Below, in pieces: positions 10,663 through 20,237 of a stretch of 64,000 bases of DNA. Made by a program: the position numbers and the translations under genes. The DNA lies in contig NZ_FNJU01000001.1 of assembly GCF_900104555.1 (NCBI RefSeq), forward strand, positions 248,001 through 312,000. Reading direction: 5' to 3'. The notes under the pieces are model-generated. The model was not told the DNA's origin, made no database searches, and saw only the letters and a program-made list of their open reading frames with translations. This DNA comes from Litchfieldia salsa. Lineage in GTDB: Bacteria > Bacillota > Bacilli > Bacillales > Bacillaceae_L. Positions within the stretch are counted from its first letter, which is position 1, and each line of letters starts with the position of its first letter.

Positions 10663-10716
10663 AAGGAGGAAAGGACACATCAAACCTATGTTAGGCTGTT
10701 GGCCTTCTCTCTCCTT
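10663..10716 (-). promoter_or_regulatory. Intercistronic stem-loop between binding-protein and permease genes
   Basis: On the minus strand, AAGGAG...GAAGG pairs imperfectly with CCTTTCCTCCTT and is followed by a T-run. It may act as a partial terminator or 3' mRNA stabiliser that raises binding-protein expression over permeases. The role is inferred. Confidence 0.5.
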
Positions 10717-10731
10717 CAAAGAAACACGTTC

Positions 10732-12396
10732 TTATTTGTTATCTTCGATTCTTTGTTTAACAATTTCAGTCAGTGTTTTTTCATACTCTTTAACATCTAG
10801 CTTATTGTATTCATTTAAATATTCTTCCCAAATAGCTTCAAAGTTGGCTTCTAATACTAGCTTAGGAAAATATTTTCTCTGTAAATCAGTTTTCTTTTGA
10901 ATATAAATTTGTGCAGGTGAGCCTTGCTCTAATTCTGCACTCCATGCTGGATACCATGGGCGATCATCTGGATCAGAAAACAAATCAGCAAACACTTCAG
11001 CTTCATATTTCGCTAGAATTTCTTTATCTCCATCTGTATAGGAAGCTTGAGCAACTTCTGGTTGTCTACGTGGCTCCCAAGCATTTCCATCAGAGAACAA
11101 ACCATTTCCACGAGGCCAGTACCATTCAAATTGTTGGAACCCAAATTCTTCACGGAACTCTTGATTTGAAGTTGTTGCAATTTGTTCGTCAGTTCTAATA
11201 TAACGACCATTATCATTCACAAATGTTTCTCCTTCAATTCCCCACATAATCAGTTTTTGATTTTCTTCTTTTGCCATATTATCTAAGAATTTCATGATAC
11301 GAACTGGGTCCTTTGCACTTACCGTAATACCAATTCCACGATTGTTTACAAATGACGGTGGTTCAATATACTGATCTTTAATATTTTCATCAAATACGAT
11401 TGGTAGTGGCATGTAACGCTTATCTTCGTCACCAGCTTCTTTTAAAGCATTTTCCGCTTGGCTAATTTGCCATCCGTAATCAAAGAAACCTAGTACTCTA
11501 CCAGACGTTAATTTTGCTAGATACTCATCATAGTTTGCAACAAATGCCTCTTTATCAAACAGGCCTTTTGTGTTTGCGTCATTGAGTTTCTCGAGCCATC
11601 TTTTTGTATATTCACTATTTCCATACACCTTTGCCTCATGTGTCTCCATATCAACAATGACTTCTCCATCATTTGGATAACCAGCTAAATGTGCAGGTGT
11701 GTTAGTCGTTGAAAAGAATCTCCAGTCATAAGTTAAGGCTGTGAAACCAATCGTACTAGCACCATCAACTTCTGGATATTTTGCTTGATATTGCTCTATT
11801 AATTCAAAATATTGATCAAGAGTTTTGATTTTTGGATATCCAAATTCCTTTAATACTCCACGTTGAATAAAAAATGCACCTTGATCAATGTTAGGGTTAG
11901 GAAGGTGTCCTTGACTTGCACCAAATGGGATAAAGTAAATGTTTCCGTCTTCAGCTTTCATTCGGTCTAAGTATGGCTCATATAGTTTCTTAAGATTAGG
12001 AGCATGCTCATCGATTAATTCATTTAATGGAATAAATGCCTCTGCTTCTAAGACTTTATCGATTGCGATATCTGGGTTTAACACATCAGGATATTGACCA
12101 CTTGCAATCATTGTCCCAATCTTTGTGTTAATATCACCTACAAGAAATTCCATCTTTACGTTTGTACCGGTTTGCTCTTCAAAAATCTTTCCGATTTTCG
12201 TTTTATTTGAATCAATGTCTTTACCAGGTGAACCTGCGTTAAAATAAGTAAATGTAAATGGTGATGTGTCATTCTCTGATGTTGCACCATCATTATCTTT
12301 TTCATCTGTTGATGCACTATCATTCTTACAACCTACTAAAGCTAAAAATAAAATGAGAGATAAGAAACCAATTAGAAACTTTTTGCTCAAAACCAT
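10732..12396 (-). CDS. Aldouronate ABC importer solute-binding lipoprotein (LplA type)
   Basis: The 554-residue protein has a lipoprotein signal (hydrophobic stretch, then LVGC with Cys near residue 23) and an acidic, Ser/Asp/Glu-rich linker before the binding domain. Its size fits the large LplA/YtcQ class of CUT1 binding proteins. It should capture aldouronates at the outer membrane face and deliver them to the two permeases downstream. AAGGGGG precedes ATG. Two cre-like sites and a candidate -10 lie just upstream, and the two-component genes precede it. Confidence 0.92.
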   Translation of the reverse strand: MVLSKKFLIGFLSLILFLALVGCKNDSASTDEKDNDGATSENDTSPFTFTYFNAGSPGKDIDSNKTKIGKIFEEQTGTNVKMEFLVGDINTKIGTMIASGQYPDVLNPDIAIDKVLEAEAFIPLNELIDEHAPNLKKLYEPYLDRMKAEDGNIYFIPFGASQGHLPNPNIDQGAFFIQRGVLKEFGYPKIKTLDQYFELIEQYQAKYPEVDGASTIGFTALTYDWRFFSTTNTPAHLAGYPNDGEVIVDMETHEAKVYGNSEYTKRWLEKLNDANTKGLFDKEAFVANYDEYLAKLTSGRVLGFFDYGWQISQAENALKEAGDEDKRYMPLPIVFDENIKDQYIEPPSFVNNRGIGITVSAKDPVRIMKFLDNMAKEENQKLIMWGIEGETFVNDNGRYIRTDEQIATTSNQEFREEFGFQQFEWYWPRGNGLFSDGNAWEPRRQPEVAQASYTDGDKEILAKYEAEVFADLFSDPDDRPWYPAWSAELEQGSPAQIYIQKKTDLQRKYFPKLVLEANFEAIWEEYLNEYNKLDVKEYEKTLTEIVKQRIEDNK

Positions 12397-12419
12397 TTTG
12401 AAGCCCCCTTATCCTTTTT

Positions 12420-12433
12420 TGTAAGCACTTTCA
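12420..12433 (+). promoter_or_regulatory. cre-like site upstream of the aldouronate transporter
   Basis: TGTAAGCACTTTCA matches the cre consensus except for one central base (CA for CG). It lies directly next to a second, better site. Confidence 0.45.
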
Positions 12434-12434
12434 T

Positions 12435-12450
12435 TGTAAAACGCTTTCAT
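12435..12450 (-). promoter_or_regulatory. cre site upstream of the aldouronate transporter
   Basis: On the minus strand ATGAAAGCGTTTTACA matches the cre core. A candidate -10, TATACT, lies about 20 bp upstream (12475-12470), so CcpA bound here would act as a roadblock to the transporter and hydrolase operon. Confidence 0.6.
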
Positions 12451-12512
12451 TTTTTTGGTTACCCAATAAAGTATAGATTTTACTTAAAATAATTAACATG
12501 AAAGAGATTATC

Positions 12513-14264
12513 TTATAAAAGATGATTTCTTTGGAGAGGTAAATGGACAGAAACAATCGTCCCTTCATCTGAATGACTCTTTATTTTAAATTTGAAATCA
12601 GAACCATAATACATTTTTAATCGATAGTACACATTTTTAATTCCTACATTATCACCAATCGCCTCTTCTACTTGTAGCGATTCTAGCATTCTAGCTAATA
12701 TTTCCTCTTCCATACCTGGCCCATTATCCTTAATTTCGCAGATGAGGTATTCTGAATTGCATTTAATATAAATCTCAATGATCCCTTTTTCCTTCTTAGG
12801 CTCAATCCCATGAATACTTGCATTTTCAACAAATGGCAAAAGGATCATATTGGGGATTATTACCTCATATGCATTTTCATCAATCGATATCTCATAATCT
12901 AGCTTTTCATCAAAGCGATACTTTTGAATTTCTAAAAAGCTAAGTACAATGGTCATTTCTTCTTTAACTGTGACCCAATCTCTTCCCCATGTGAACGATT
13001 TTCTTAACATTTTTGCCATGTTTTGAATAATCTTAGCGGTTTCATTTTCTTGCTTAATAATACTTCGCATTCGAATGGTTTCTAGTGCATTAAATAAGAA
13101 ATGTGGGTTGATTTGACTTTGTAAAGCACTAAGCTGTGCTTGTTTTCTTTGTAAATCCAAGTCTTTTTTTTGAATATTAACTACATATACATCATTGATT
13201 AACTCATTTATTCTTTTAGACATTCGATTAAACTCACTGGTTAGTTGACCTATTTCATCCTTATATTTAATACCCTCAATTATCTCAAAATGTTGGTTTT
13301 TCATTTTTTTCATATATTTTAATACTTCATTTAACCTTACATTTAATGATTGAGAAATTAACACAATGATGGCTGTGGGCACTATAAAATTAAAGAAAGC
13401 TAAATAGAAAATGAATTTTCTTGAATCTGAAACATTATCTAGTAATTGTGATTCATCCAAAACCGCGATAATTTTCCAGTTTGTTAAATAGTTGTTAATG
13501 TCATAGTTTTCTTCAAGAGTAATAACCTTTTCAGGTTTCGTTACTTCTTGAAAGCTAACAACCTCCTCTTTCCAGTTAATTAAGGAATTTGTTGTATATT
13601 CAATCCCCCCATTTTCATTAAGGAGATATAATTCACCCTGTAAATTGGCATTCTCAAAAATATGGTCAATCATGTCTTGATCAATATCGATTTTCACGAT
13701 TTTTGTAGCATTTTCATAAACCCTAAAAAAGTTTAATTCCCGAATGACGCTTATCGTATCCCGACTATGATTACTACTTGTCTTTGTAACAAGAGGGATT
13801 GAATCTGATTTTTCAAGAAGGGCCTGATACCACTCTTCTTCTTTCGTTAAGGTTGAAATTGGATTAACCCCTCCTGAAAAAACAACAGTAGGATTATCTG
13901 TATAAAAATGAATCGATTGTATCGCTGAAAATACCGGAGTATATTTATTAAATCCTCTTAAATAGGTATCATATGCCTCAATGTATTCTGAAGAGGATTG
14001 ATATTCTTTTTCTAGGAATTCATTCATTTTGTTATCTGTGTAGAGTGCAGATGAAATACCAACGGCATGCTCGATGCTTTCTAAGAATTCACTTTTTATC
14101 TGATTCAGCACCTTTGAAAGATCATTCATTTTTTGCTCTTTTACATTATTAGTAGTTACTTGATAGAAAATAATATTTGTTAAAATGATGGGGAGAAACA
14201 CTGAAAAGATATAAAGAATGACTACTTTATTTCGTAATTTAAGGTTGTTAAAGTAATTCTTCAA
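12513..14264 (-). CDS. YesM-type sensor histidine kinase
   Basis: The 583-residue membrane kinase has an N-terminal transmembrane segment (about 13-33), a large extracellular sensor region, a second membrane segment near 285-305, a HAMP-like stretch, and the His_kinase motif QINPHFLFNALETIRM near residue 390 with the phospho-accepting His. The ATPase domain has DNGPGMEEE. It begins with TTG after a GTAGGTAG sequence and follows the response-regulator gene by 16 bp. With that regulator it should sense a xylan-derived sugar and activate the adjacent transporter operon. Confidence 0.92.
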   Translation of the reverse strand: MKNYFNNLKLRNKVVILYIFSVFLPIILTNIIFYQVTTNNVKEQKMNDLSKVLNQIKSEFLESIEHAVGISSALYTDNKMNEFLEKEYQSSSEYIEAYDTYLRGFNKYTPVFSAIQSIHFYTDNPTVVFSGGVNPISTLTKEEEWYQALLEKSDSIPLVTKTSSNHSRDTISVIRELNFFRVYENATKIVKIDIDQDMIDHIFENANLQGELYLLNENGGIEYTTNSLINWKEEVVSFQEVTKPEKVITLEENYDINNYLTNWKIIAVLDESQLLDNVSDSRKFIFYLAFFNFIVPTAIIVLISQSLNVRLNEVLKYMKKMKNQHFEIIEGIKYKDEIGQLTSEFNRMSKRINELINDVYVVNIQKKDLDLQRKQAQLSALQSQINPHFLFNALETIRMRSIIKQENETAKIIQNMAKMLRKSFTWGRDWVTVKEEMTIVLSFLEIQKYRFDEKLDYEISIDENAYEVIIPNMILLPFVENASIHGIEPKKEKGIIEIYIKCNSEYLICEIKDNGPGMEEEILARMLESLQVEEAIGDNVGIKNVYYRLKMYYGSDFKFKIKSHSDEGTIVSVHLPLQRNHLL

Positions 14265-14280
14265 TGATTCTACCTACTTT

Positions 14281-15849
14281 CTATGAGTTGAGAATATGAT
14301 TTCGATATTCGGTAGGAGTAGTTCCCTCATGTTTTTCAAATTGAGTTACAAAATAATCAGTACTCCCAAATCCAACCTCTTCAGCAATTTCATAGACTCT
14401 CTTATTGGTTTGACGAAGTAGTTTCTTTGCTTCAGTTAACCGTAAGTTTAATAAATATTCCTTAAAGTACATCCCATACGTCTTCTTAAAAAGCTGCCCC
14501 ATATATACTGGATTCAAAAAAAAGGTATTGGCAATTGTTTTAAGACTAATATTTTCACGAAAGTTCGATTCTATGTAACTTTTAATTTTATAAATATCTC
14601 CTTTTGAATTTTCCTTTCGCAGCTTGATAATGAGATTAGCTGATTCAATCATAAAATGTTTAAACTTCATTTTTAGTTGAGCTGTGGACCAATTATATGA
14701 TTTCCAATTGATTATTTCCTCTAATGTTTGAAGCGATGATTCATCACCGTCAAATTCTTTTATTTTTCCAATCACACTATGTATACATCGGTTAATTGAT
14801 GTACTAACAGCCTCTGGTGCAAATGTCCTCGTTTGAAATTCGATGAAAATCTTATCAATAATTGAACAAAATCCATCAGAGTTATTCTCTTCGAGCTGCT
14901 CCATTAACTGATTAAAAAGGTTTAAATCCAATTCAACATATTTTAATTCTAGATTTTCTACATTTCTATAAAAAATGGGTTTAGAAGTTGATTGGGTATA
15001 TTTAAATTTCATCACATCATTTGCTGTTGTAAATGCAGATTTCAACTCTGCTATATGTGTGATTTCTTTTCCTATATATATCGTAATCTCTTCTTTTGTT
15101 TTACGTTGAAGTTCTTCTATCATTTTCTCTACAAAAAGAGTTAAATTACTCTGATAGTGTACTATATCATTTGAATTTATAATCACTCCAAACACACCTT
15201 CTCGTAATTCATAGAGGTAAATACGATAGTTTGTTCGACAAACAAACTTAATAGTCTCATATATCTGATTCTTAATCACCTCAGTCTTCTTTGAATTCTT
15301 CTCTATACCATTAAGCTCCATAATCATATAACAATAAAATGTATGTCTTGGATCGATTCGAAGAATTTTTTTCTGTTGAGGCGTTAAATTAGGAGTATTA
15401 TAATCAAGTAATAAATCTTGTAACATCAGATTGATCGAAAATTGATTTTGAATGTCAGCTTCTTTCTTTTCTTGTGTGATAAAAGCTTCTAGTTTAATCA
15501 ATGTCTCTTCTAATTCATCTTTGTCGATTGGTTTTAAGATAAAGTCTCTCACTCCAAACCTTAAAGCTTGCTGTGCATACTTAAAGTCATTAAATCCGCT
15601 TATTATAATGAATTTACTCATAAAAGTTGTCGACTCGGTGACATTCTGTATTAATTTCAGACCATCTAACACAGGCATTCGAATATCTGTAATGACTAAA
15701 TCTGGTTGACACTCATTGATTAAATGAAGTGCATCCTCACCATTACCTGCCTCAGCAATGACCTCAAAGCCACAGCCTGCCCAATCAATTAAACTCATTA
15801 ACCCTTTTCTAACAAATTGCTCATCATCAACTAAAAGAACCTTATACAG
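14281..15849 (-). CDS. YesN-type response regulator with apparent CTG start
   Basis: The protein has a receiver domain and a C-terminal AraC-type double helix-turn-helix (about residues 415-515). The first ATG (15798) would delete the first beta strand and acidic pocket. Reading on upstream restores YKVLLVDDEQFVRKGL. The only plausible initiator is CTG at 15849-15847, six nt after a GGGGGAG ribosome site; an in-frame TAG lies just before it. This gives 522 residues, with phospho-acceptor Asp55 (TDIRMP) and the conserved Lys in LKPID. It is expected to activate the transporter-xylanase operon in response to the adjacent kinase. Confidence 0.88.
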   Translation of the reverse strand: MYKVLLVDDEQFVRKGLMSLIDWAGCGFEVIAEAGNGEDALHLINECQPDLVITDIRMPVLDGLKLIQNVTESTTFMSKFIIISGFNDFKYAQQALRFGVRDFILKPIDKDELEETLIKLEAFITQEKKEADIQNQFSINLMLQDLLLDYNTPNLTPQQKKILRIDPRHTFYCYMIMELNGIEKNSKKTEVIKNQIYETIKFVCRTNYRIYLYELREGVFGVIINSNDIVHYQSNLTLFVEKMIEELQRKTKEEITIYIGKEITHIAELKSAFTTANDVMKFKYTQSTSKPIFYRNVENLELKYVELDLNLFNQLMEQLEENNSDGFCSIIDKIFIEFQTRTFAPEAVSTSINRCIHSVIGKIKEFDGDESSLQTLEEIINWKSYNWSTAQLKMKFKHFMIESANLIIKLRKENSKGDIYKIKSYIESNFRENISLKTIANTFFLNPVYMGQLFKKTYGMYFKEYLLNLRLTEAKKLLRQTNKRVYEIAEEVGFGSTDYFVTQFEKHEGTTPTEYRNHILNS

Positions 15850-15896
15850 TATAATCTCCCCCTATGAATAAACATATTGCTAGTTGAAAGCCACAC

Positions 15897-15910
15897 TGGA
15901 AGCGTTATCA
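15897..15910 (+). promoter_or_regulatory. cre site upstream of the two-component genes
   Basis: TGGAAGCGTTATCA fully matches TGNAANCGNTNNCA. It lies about 50 bp upstream of the response-regulator start, suggesting catabolite repression of the regulatory pair itself. Confidence 0.6.
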
Positions 15911-16078
15911 TCTATCATTATTCTAGTAGAATTTTCAATAATCTCAACTTAGACTTTGATACCGTTGGTCAAAGAACGGTTATGGGGCTTCAACAATCAG
16001 TGATATTGTTGATAAACATCTAGGGTATTAAGATCAAAACGGTGAGGAACAATCCAATAATCTGGATCGCTCTCCTTT

Positions 16079-16621
16079 TTATTTATTCCACTCACTAGCT
16101 AGCATCCCGTACACAACATGGTCGACATAATGATCATATAACCACTCTGCCTGGCGGATAACTCCCTCTTCCTGAAAGCCTAATCTTGTTGGAACTCCCC
16201 AACTTTTATCATTACCAACAGCAGCACGAATTTCAACCTTATTTAGATCTAATTCTCTTAAAGCATAATCTGTTAATGCTTTGCTAACCCGTGTAATAAT
16301 ACCTTTTCCTTGATAGGCTTCACCTAGCCAATAACCGATATAGGCAATTTTATTTGTCCAATCGATTGAATTGTATGAAGCCACTCCAACAATTTCTCCT
16401 TGAAAGGAGATAACTGTAGTCACACCTTTATTCTCAGCATATTGTTTTAATACCATTTGAATAAATCCCTTCGTATCCTCTACACTTGTTGTTGAATCCA
16501 ACCATGGTAACCAATTCTTAAGATAAGCTCTTGATTCCTCTGTAAGCTGAAATACTCTCTCTGCATCTTTTAGTTCGATCAATTTCAATGATAACTCTTG
16601 GTCTATTTTATGAAAGAACAT
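16079..16621 (-). CDS. GNAT acetyltransferase, RimL/YdaF type
   Basis: The 180-residue protein has the GNAT fold: IAYIGYWLGEAYQGKGI near residues 98-114 contains the acetyl-CoA-binding QGKG loop, and EIRAAVGNDKSWGVPTRLGFQEEGV matches the RimL (ribosomal protein N-acetyltransferase) branch, usually with N rather than G before V. It resembles B. subtilis YdaF. The substrate cannot be told from sequence. AGGGGG precedes ATG. It is probably monocistronic. Confidence 0.85.
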   Translation of the reverse strand: MFFHKIDQELSLKLIELKDAERVFQLTEESRAYLKNWLPWLDSTTSVEDTKGFIQMVLKQYAENKGVTTVISFQGEIVGVASYNSIDWTNKIAYIGYWLGEAYQGKGIITRVSKALTDYALRELDLNKVEIRAAVGNDKSWGVPTRLGFQEEGVIRQAEWLYDHYVDHVVYGMLASEWNK

Positions 16622-16793
16622 GTTATTGCCCCCTAAATTTAGCTTATACTTTTCTGGAAATTCCTTGCTATAAATGTTAACACATTTCTCCTTTTATCAT
16701 GCATTTATTTTACTTGTTGTTGATAAAAATAAATGCATACTTCTAATCAATATTATGAAAAATAAGTACAAAGAAATCAGAGGTGATATTCCA

Positions 16794-16967
16794 TTGAATC
16801 ATAGAAGATTAAGGAAATCAAAAGAGAAGGACCATTGTCCGGAATGTCGTGGTAAAGGGTTCCACGCATTTGCAGGCAGTGATTTTTTTGTTTCTGATCC
16901 AGCACATTGCTCTGGCTGTAACGGAAGTGGCTTATTCGACATTTGGCAAAAACGAAATCCATTTTAA
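16794..16967 (+). CDS. Small zinc-ribbon protein with two CxxC(x)GxG motifs
   Basis: The 57-residue protein has two cysteine knuckles, CPECRGKG and CSGCNGSG, separated by about 26 residues, like half of a DnaJ zinc-finger domain. It probably binds one zinc. I chose TTG at 16794 because GAGGTGAT lies six nt upstream; longer starts at 16674 and 16755 lack a ribosome site. Function is unknown. A family-B repeat follows its stop directly. Confidence 0.65.
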   Translation: MNHRRLRKSKEKDHCPECRGKGFHAFAGSDFFVSDPAHCSGCNGSGLFDIWQKRNPF

Positions 16968-17034
16968 AAATGAAAAGCGGAATGCGCCCGTTTATCGGCT
17001 TATGACCCGAGCCGATGGCGCGTGAAGCTAGAAA
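16968..17034. repeat. Dispersed intergenic repeat, family B (short copy)
   Basis: AAAGCGGAATGCGCCC...GGCTTATGACCCGAGCC...GGCGCGTGAAGCTAGA can form an outer stem and an inner GGCTTATGACCCGAGCC hairpin. Longer relatives are at 28930-29056, 44774-44906 and 49856-49974. Confidence 0.65.
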
Positions 17035-17054
17035 CAAAGATTGAGTTCAAAAAA

Positions 17055-17098
17055 GCAGTAATCTATATGGATTAATGATGTCCACGAGATTACTGCTG
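17055..17098 (-). terminator. Terminator of the YwnF-like gene
   Basis: AGCAGTAATCT pairs with AGATTACTGCT, and TTTTTTG follows on the minus strand just after the stop of the gene ending at 17106. Confidence 0.75.
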
Positions 17099-17105
17099 TA
17101 TCCTT

Positions 17106-17552
17106 TTATTGGTTTAAGAAGCGTTTTTTCTTATTCTCTTCCTCGTTTAAAAAATCAATAAAAGTATTCAACGCGATAAACGGTTGTTCATCCACCCATC
17201 GAATGTACTCTTTTTTTCTACCGTCTGTTAAATAATCACTACGATTAATTCGTTCGTTAATATATTGATTAGCTATTCTTTTAATTTCAATATTAAAAAA
17301 ACGCGTTTCTTTAACAAGAGCCATTCCAAACGCACCAAATACTGCTAATGCGAAAATCATAAAAAGAGTTTGATCACTTGAAGGTGCATAAAAAACAAGA
17401 AAGTAAAGATTCGTCAATGAAATCATTAATAGAAACATCGAGATAAACATATAAACAGAGCTCTTTTTCATTAATGGAGATACACACTGTTTGATTTGCT
17501 CTAACTCTTCTTGTGCATAGTCAGGCACATTATCCGACATAAACGTTTTCAC
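17106..17552 (-). CDS. DUF5392/YwnF-like membrane protein
   Basis: The 148-residue protein has two hydrophobic segments (about 33-52 and 61-80) and a charged C-terminal cytoplasmic half. It resembles B. subtilis YwnF (DUF5392), whose function is unknown. GTG start follows AGGAGG by 7 nt. It stands alone with its own terminator. The family call is from memory of size, topology and sequence style, so it is moderate. Confidence 0.6.
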   Translation of the reverse strand: MKTFMSDNVPDYAQEELEQIKQCVSPLMKKSSVYMFISMFLLMISLTNLYFLVFYAPSSDQTLFMIFALAVFGAFGMALVKETRFFNIEIKRIANQYINERINRSDYLTDGRKKEYIRWVDEQPFIALNTFIDFLNEEENKKKRFLNQ

Positions 17553-17780
17553 TTATCTTCCTCCTTTTGTCATCTTTAAACGATTCATCAGCTAAAAATT
17601 CTCTTTATCTATATATAGTATAAATTCCACTTCAACATTCAACAAAACATATGCTTCCATCTATCTTCTCCAGAGTGTTCTCACTTAAACATTTATAGCA
17701 TATCACGAACTAAAATTTACCATTTTCTCTTTTTATTCGTTTTTTCAAAATAAAGGGTTCCAATTATCGTCTATTTCCGA

Positions 17781-17786
17781 TATAAT
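17781..17786 (+). promoter_or_regulatory. -10 of the xpt promoter
   Basis: A perfect TATAAT lies 27 bp before the guanine aptamer. The -35 (TTCCAA, 17 bp upstream) is weak. Confidence 0.55.
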
Positions 17787-17812
17787 CACTTTCATACACA
17801 AACTATATAACA

Positions 17813-17881
17813 ACTCGTATAATCTTGGGAATATGGCCCATAAGTTTCTACCAAGTTACCGCAAATGACTTGACTACGAGT
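17813..17881 (+). ncRNA. Guanine-class purine riboswitch
   Basis: The 69-nt aptamer has closing stem ACTCG/CGAGT and the conserved TATAAT, ATATGG, GTTTCTACC and TTGACTAC segments of the purine aptamer. The specificity position in the last junction (GACTAC, equal to C74) is C, which marks guanine or hypoxanthine rather than adenine. A terminator follows at 17951, then xpt. Ligand binding should favour the terminator and lower xpt expression. Confidence 0.93.
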
Positions 17882-17950
17882 GATACACTGACATTTGTAT
17901 TGGACCATATTTTTGTGGACCAAAGAATACTTGGGCATCTTATAAATGGA

Positions 17951-18008
17951 ACCCGAATGTCAAGGCATCACTTTTAGTCAAAAAGTGGCCTTGATGTTCG
18001 GGTTTTTT
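17951..18008 (+). terminator. Riboswitch-controlled terminator before xpt
   Basis: ACCCGAATGTCAAGGC pairs with GCCTTGATGTTCGGGT, interrupted by a TCACTTTT/AAAAGTGG stem. A run of six T follows. It is the expression platform of the upstream aptamer. Confidence 0.88.
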
Positions 18009-18051
18009 GTATGTTTTAGTATCTCCGCACACACTTTATATACAAATTTAA

Positions 18052-18657
<606 letters not shown>

Positions 18658-18672
18658 TTGGGGGAAGACAAC

Positions 18673-20196
18673 ATGAATAAAACGGTAAACTATCCTTGGT
18701 ATAAAAAAGAAGATACTGACGCATTTTTTGCATTGTTTCAAAACAACCTAGCAAACTTCGTCCTAATAGCAGTGACTATGCTTGGTATGGGCTTTCCAAC
18801 TAGTATCGTGTTTGGAAAAGTAATTCCTGGTGCTGCAGTAGCAGTTATGGTGGGTAATCTCTATTATGCCTATATGGCAAATCGCCTTGCTCAAAAAGAA
18901 GGTCGTACAGATGTGACCGCACTTTCTTATGGAATTAGTACACCGGTTATGTTCGTGTTCTTATTCGGAGTTTTAGCACCAGCAAAGGCTCTAACAAATG
19001 ACCCTGAGCTAGCTTGGAAAATTGCTGTTGGTGCTGCATTCTTGAGTGGTCTGATTGAAACACTTGTTAGCTTCACAGGAAACTGGGTTCGTAACCACCT
19101 TCCTCGTGCAGCCATGCTTGGTGCTCTTGCTGGGGTAGCAATAACATTTATTGCTGGGGAAATGTTATTTAATACATTCTCAATTCCAGTTGTTGGACTT
19201 GTATCTCTTATCATTATTATTGTTGGTGTTGTTGGAAAAATGGCGATGCCTTTTAAAATCCCTACTTCCTTATTTGCAGTGCTAATTGGTACGATTTTAG
19301 CATTTGTGCTTGGTTATCAGTCACCTGAAAAAATCTCAGAAGGTCTTGCTAATGTTGGATTTTATCCTATTTTACCAAGCCTTGCAGCTTTTGAAGGGAT
19401 GACCTATTTATTCGGTTCATTAATTGGACTTCTTGCTGTTATATTACCTATCACGATCTACAATGCGATTGAAACGATGAACAATGTCGATGCAATGGCA
19501 GCCGTTGGTGATTCTTATGATGTTCGTGAAAGTCAGGCAGTTGATGGTGTTGGAACAATGATCGGAGCTGTTTTCGGTGGTTTATTCCCAACAACTGTTT
19601 ATATTGCAACAGTTGGGTCAAAAGCAATGGGCGCTGGTCGTGGATATAGCATTTTAAATGCGATTGTATTTGGAATTGCCGCTATGACTGGTGTCATTGC
19701 AGCATTCTCTGCAATCATTCCGTTAGCTGCTGTTGCACCGATCCTTGTATTTGTTGGAATGTCGATGGTGGTTACAGCATTCCAAAACAATGAAACGAAG
19801 TACTTCCCTGCAGTCGGTATCGCAATGCTTCCTTATTTCGCAAACTATGTAATGACACGTTTTAACAATGCTGCTGGAGAAGTCGTTGAGAAGATCTCTG
19901 GTGGAATTGTACCACTTGGCCAAGGGGCAATGTTTACTGCCATTATTTTAGGAGCCATTACAGTAGCGATCATTGATAAAGAGTTTGTAAAAGCGAGTAT
20001 CTTCTCATTAGTCGGTGCATTCCTCTCATTTGTCGGGTTTATGCATGCACCAAAATTAGCATTTAACGCAGCACAAGACTTTTCAATCGCTTACTGTTTA
20101 GTAGCTGTATTTTTAGGATATTGTGCATATCAACAAGCAAAAATCTCTCAAAAAGAGAATAAGGATATTCAAAGAAATTTATCAAAAGTTTCATAA
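18673..20196 (+). CDS. NCS2/AzgA-like purine permease
   Basis: The 507-residue protein has about 12 or more membrane segments and is rich in Gly, Ala and Ile. The segment PTTVYIATVGSKAMGAGRGYS near residue 305 lies where NCS2 family members carry substrate determinants. It stands where pbuX is normally found after xpt, but its sequence does not look like the UraA-type PbuX; it looks closer to AzgA-type permeases. The start at 18673 follows GGGGGAAG; an upstream in-frame TTG at 18658 overlaps the ribosome site. A xanthine or guanine/hypoxanthine substrate is inferred from the riboswitch and xpt. Confidence 0.75.
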   Translation: MNKTVNYPWYKKEDTDAFFALFQNNLANFVLIAVTMLGMGFPTSIVFGKVIPGAAVAVMVGNLYYAYMANRLAQKEGRTDVTALSYGISTPVMFVFLFGVLAPAKALTNDPELAWKIAVGAAFLSGLIETLVSFTGNWVRNHLPRAAMLGALAGVAITFIAGEMLFNTFSIPVVGLVSLIIIIVGVVGKMAMPFKIPTSLFAVLIGTILAFVLGYQSPEKISEGLANVGFYPILPSLAAFEGMTYLFGSLIGLLAVILPITIYNAIETMNNVDAMAAVGDSYDVRESQAVDGVGTMIGAVFGGLFPTTVYIATVGSKAMGAGRGYSILNAIVFGIAAMTGVIAAFSAIIPLAAVAPILVFVGMSMVVTAFQNNETKYFPAVGIAMLPYFANYVMTRFNNAAGEVVEKISGGIVPLGQGAMFTAIILGAITVAIIDKEFVKASIFSLVGAFLSFVGFMHAPKLAFNAAQDFSIAYCLVAVFLGYCAYQQAKISQKENKDIQRNLSKVS

Positions 20197-20199
20197 GAA

Positions 20200-20232
20200 A
20201 AGAGAGTCAGCTAATAATGGCTGACTCTCTAT
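20200..20232. terminator. Bidirectional terminator
   Basis: AGAGAGTCAGC pairs perfectly with GCTGACTCTCT across an 8-nt loop between convergent permease and MATE genes. Confidence 0.8.
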
Positions 20233-20237
20233 TTCTA

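Noticed and set aside
15961-16012. Two short hairpins upstream of the response regulator as a riboswitch or terminator
   Set aside because: ACCGTT/AACGGT and TCAACAAT/ATTGTTGA stems exist, but there is no T-run and no recognisable aptamer.
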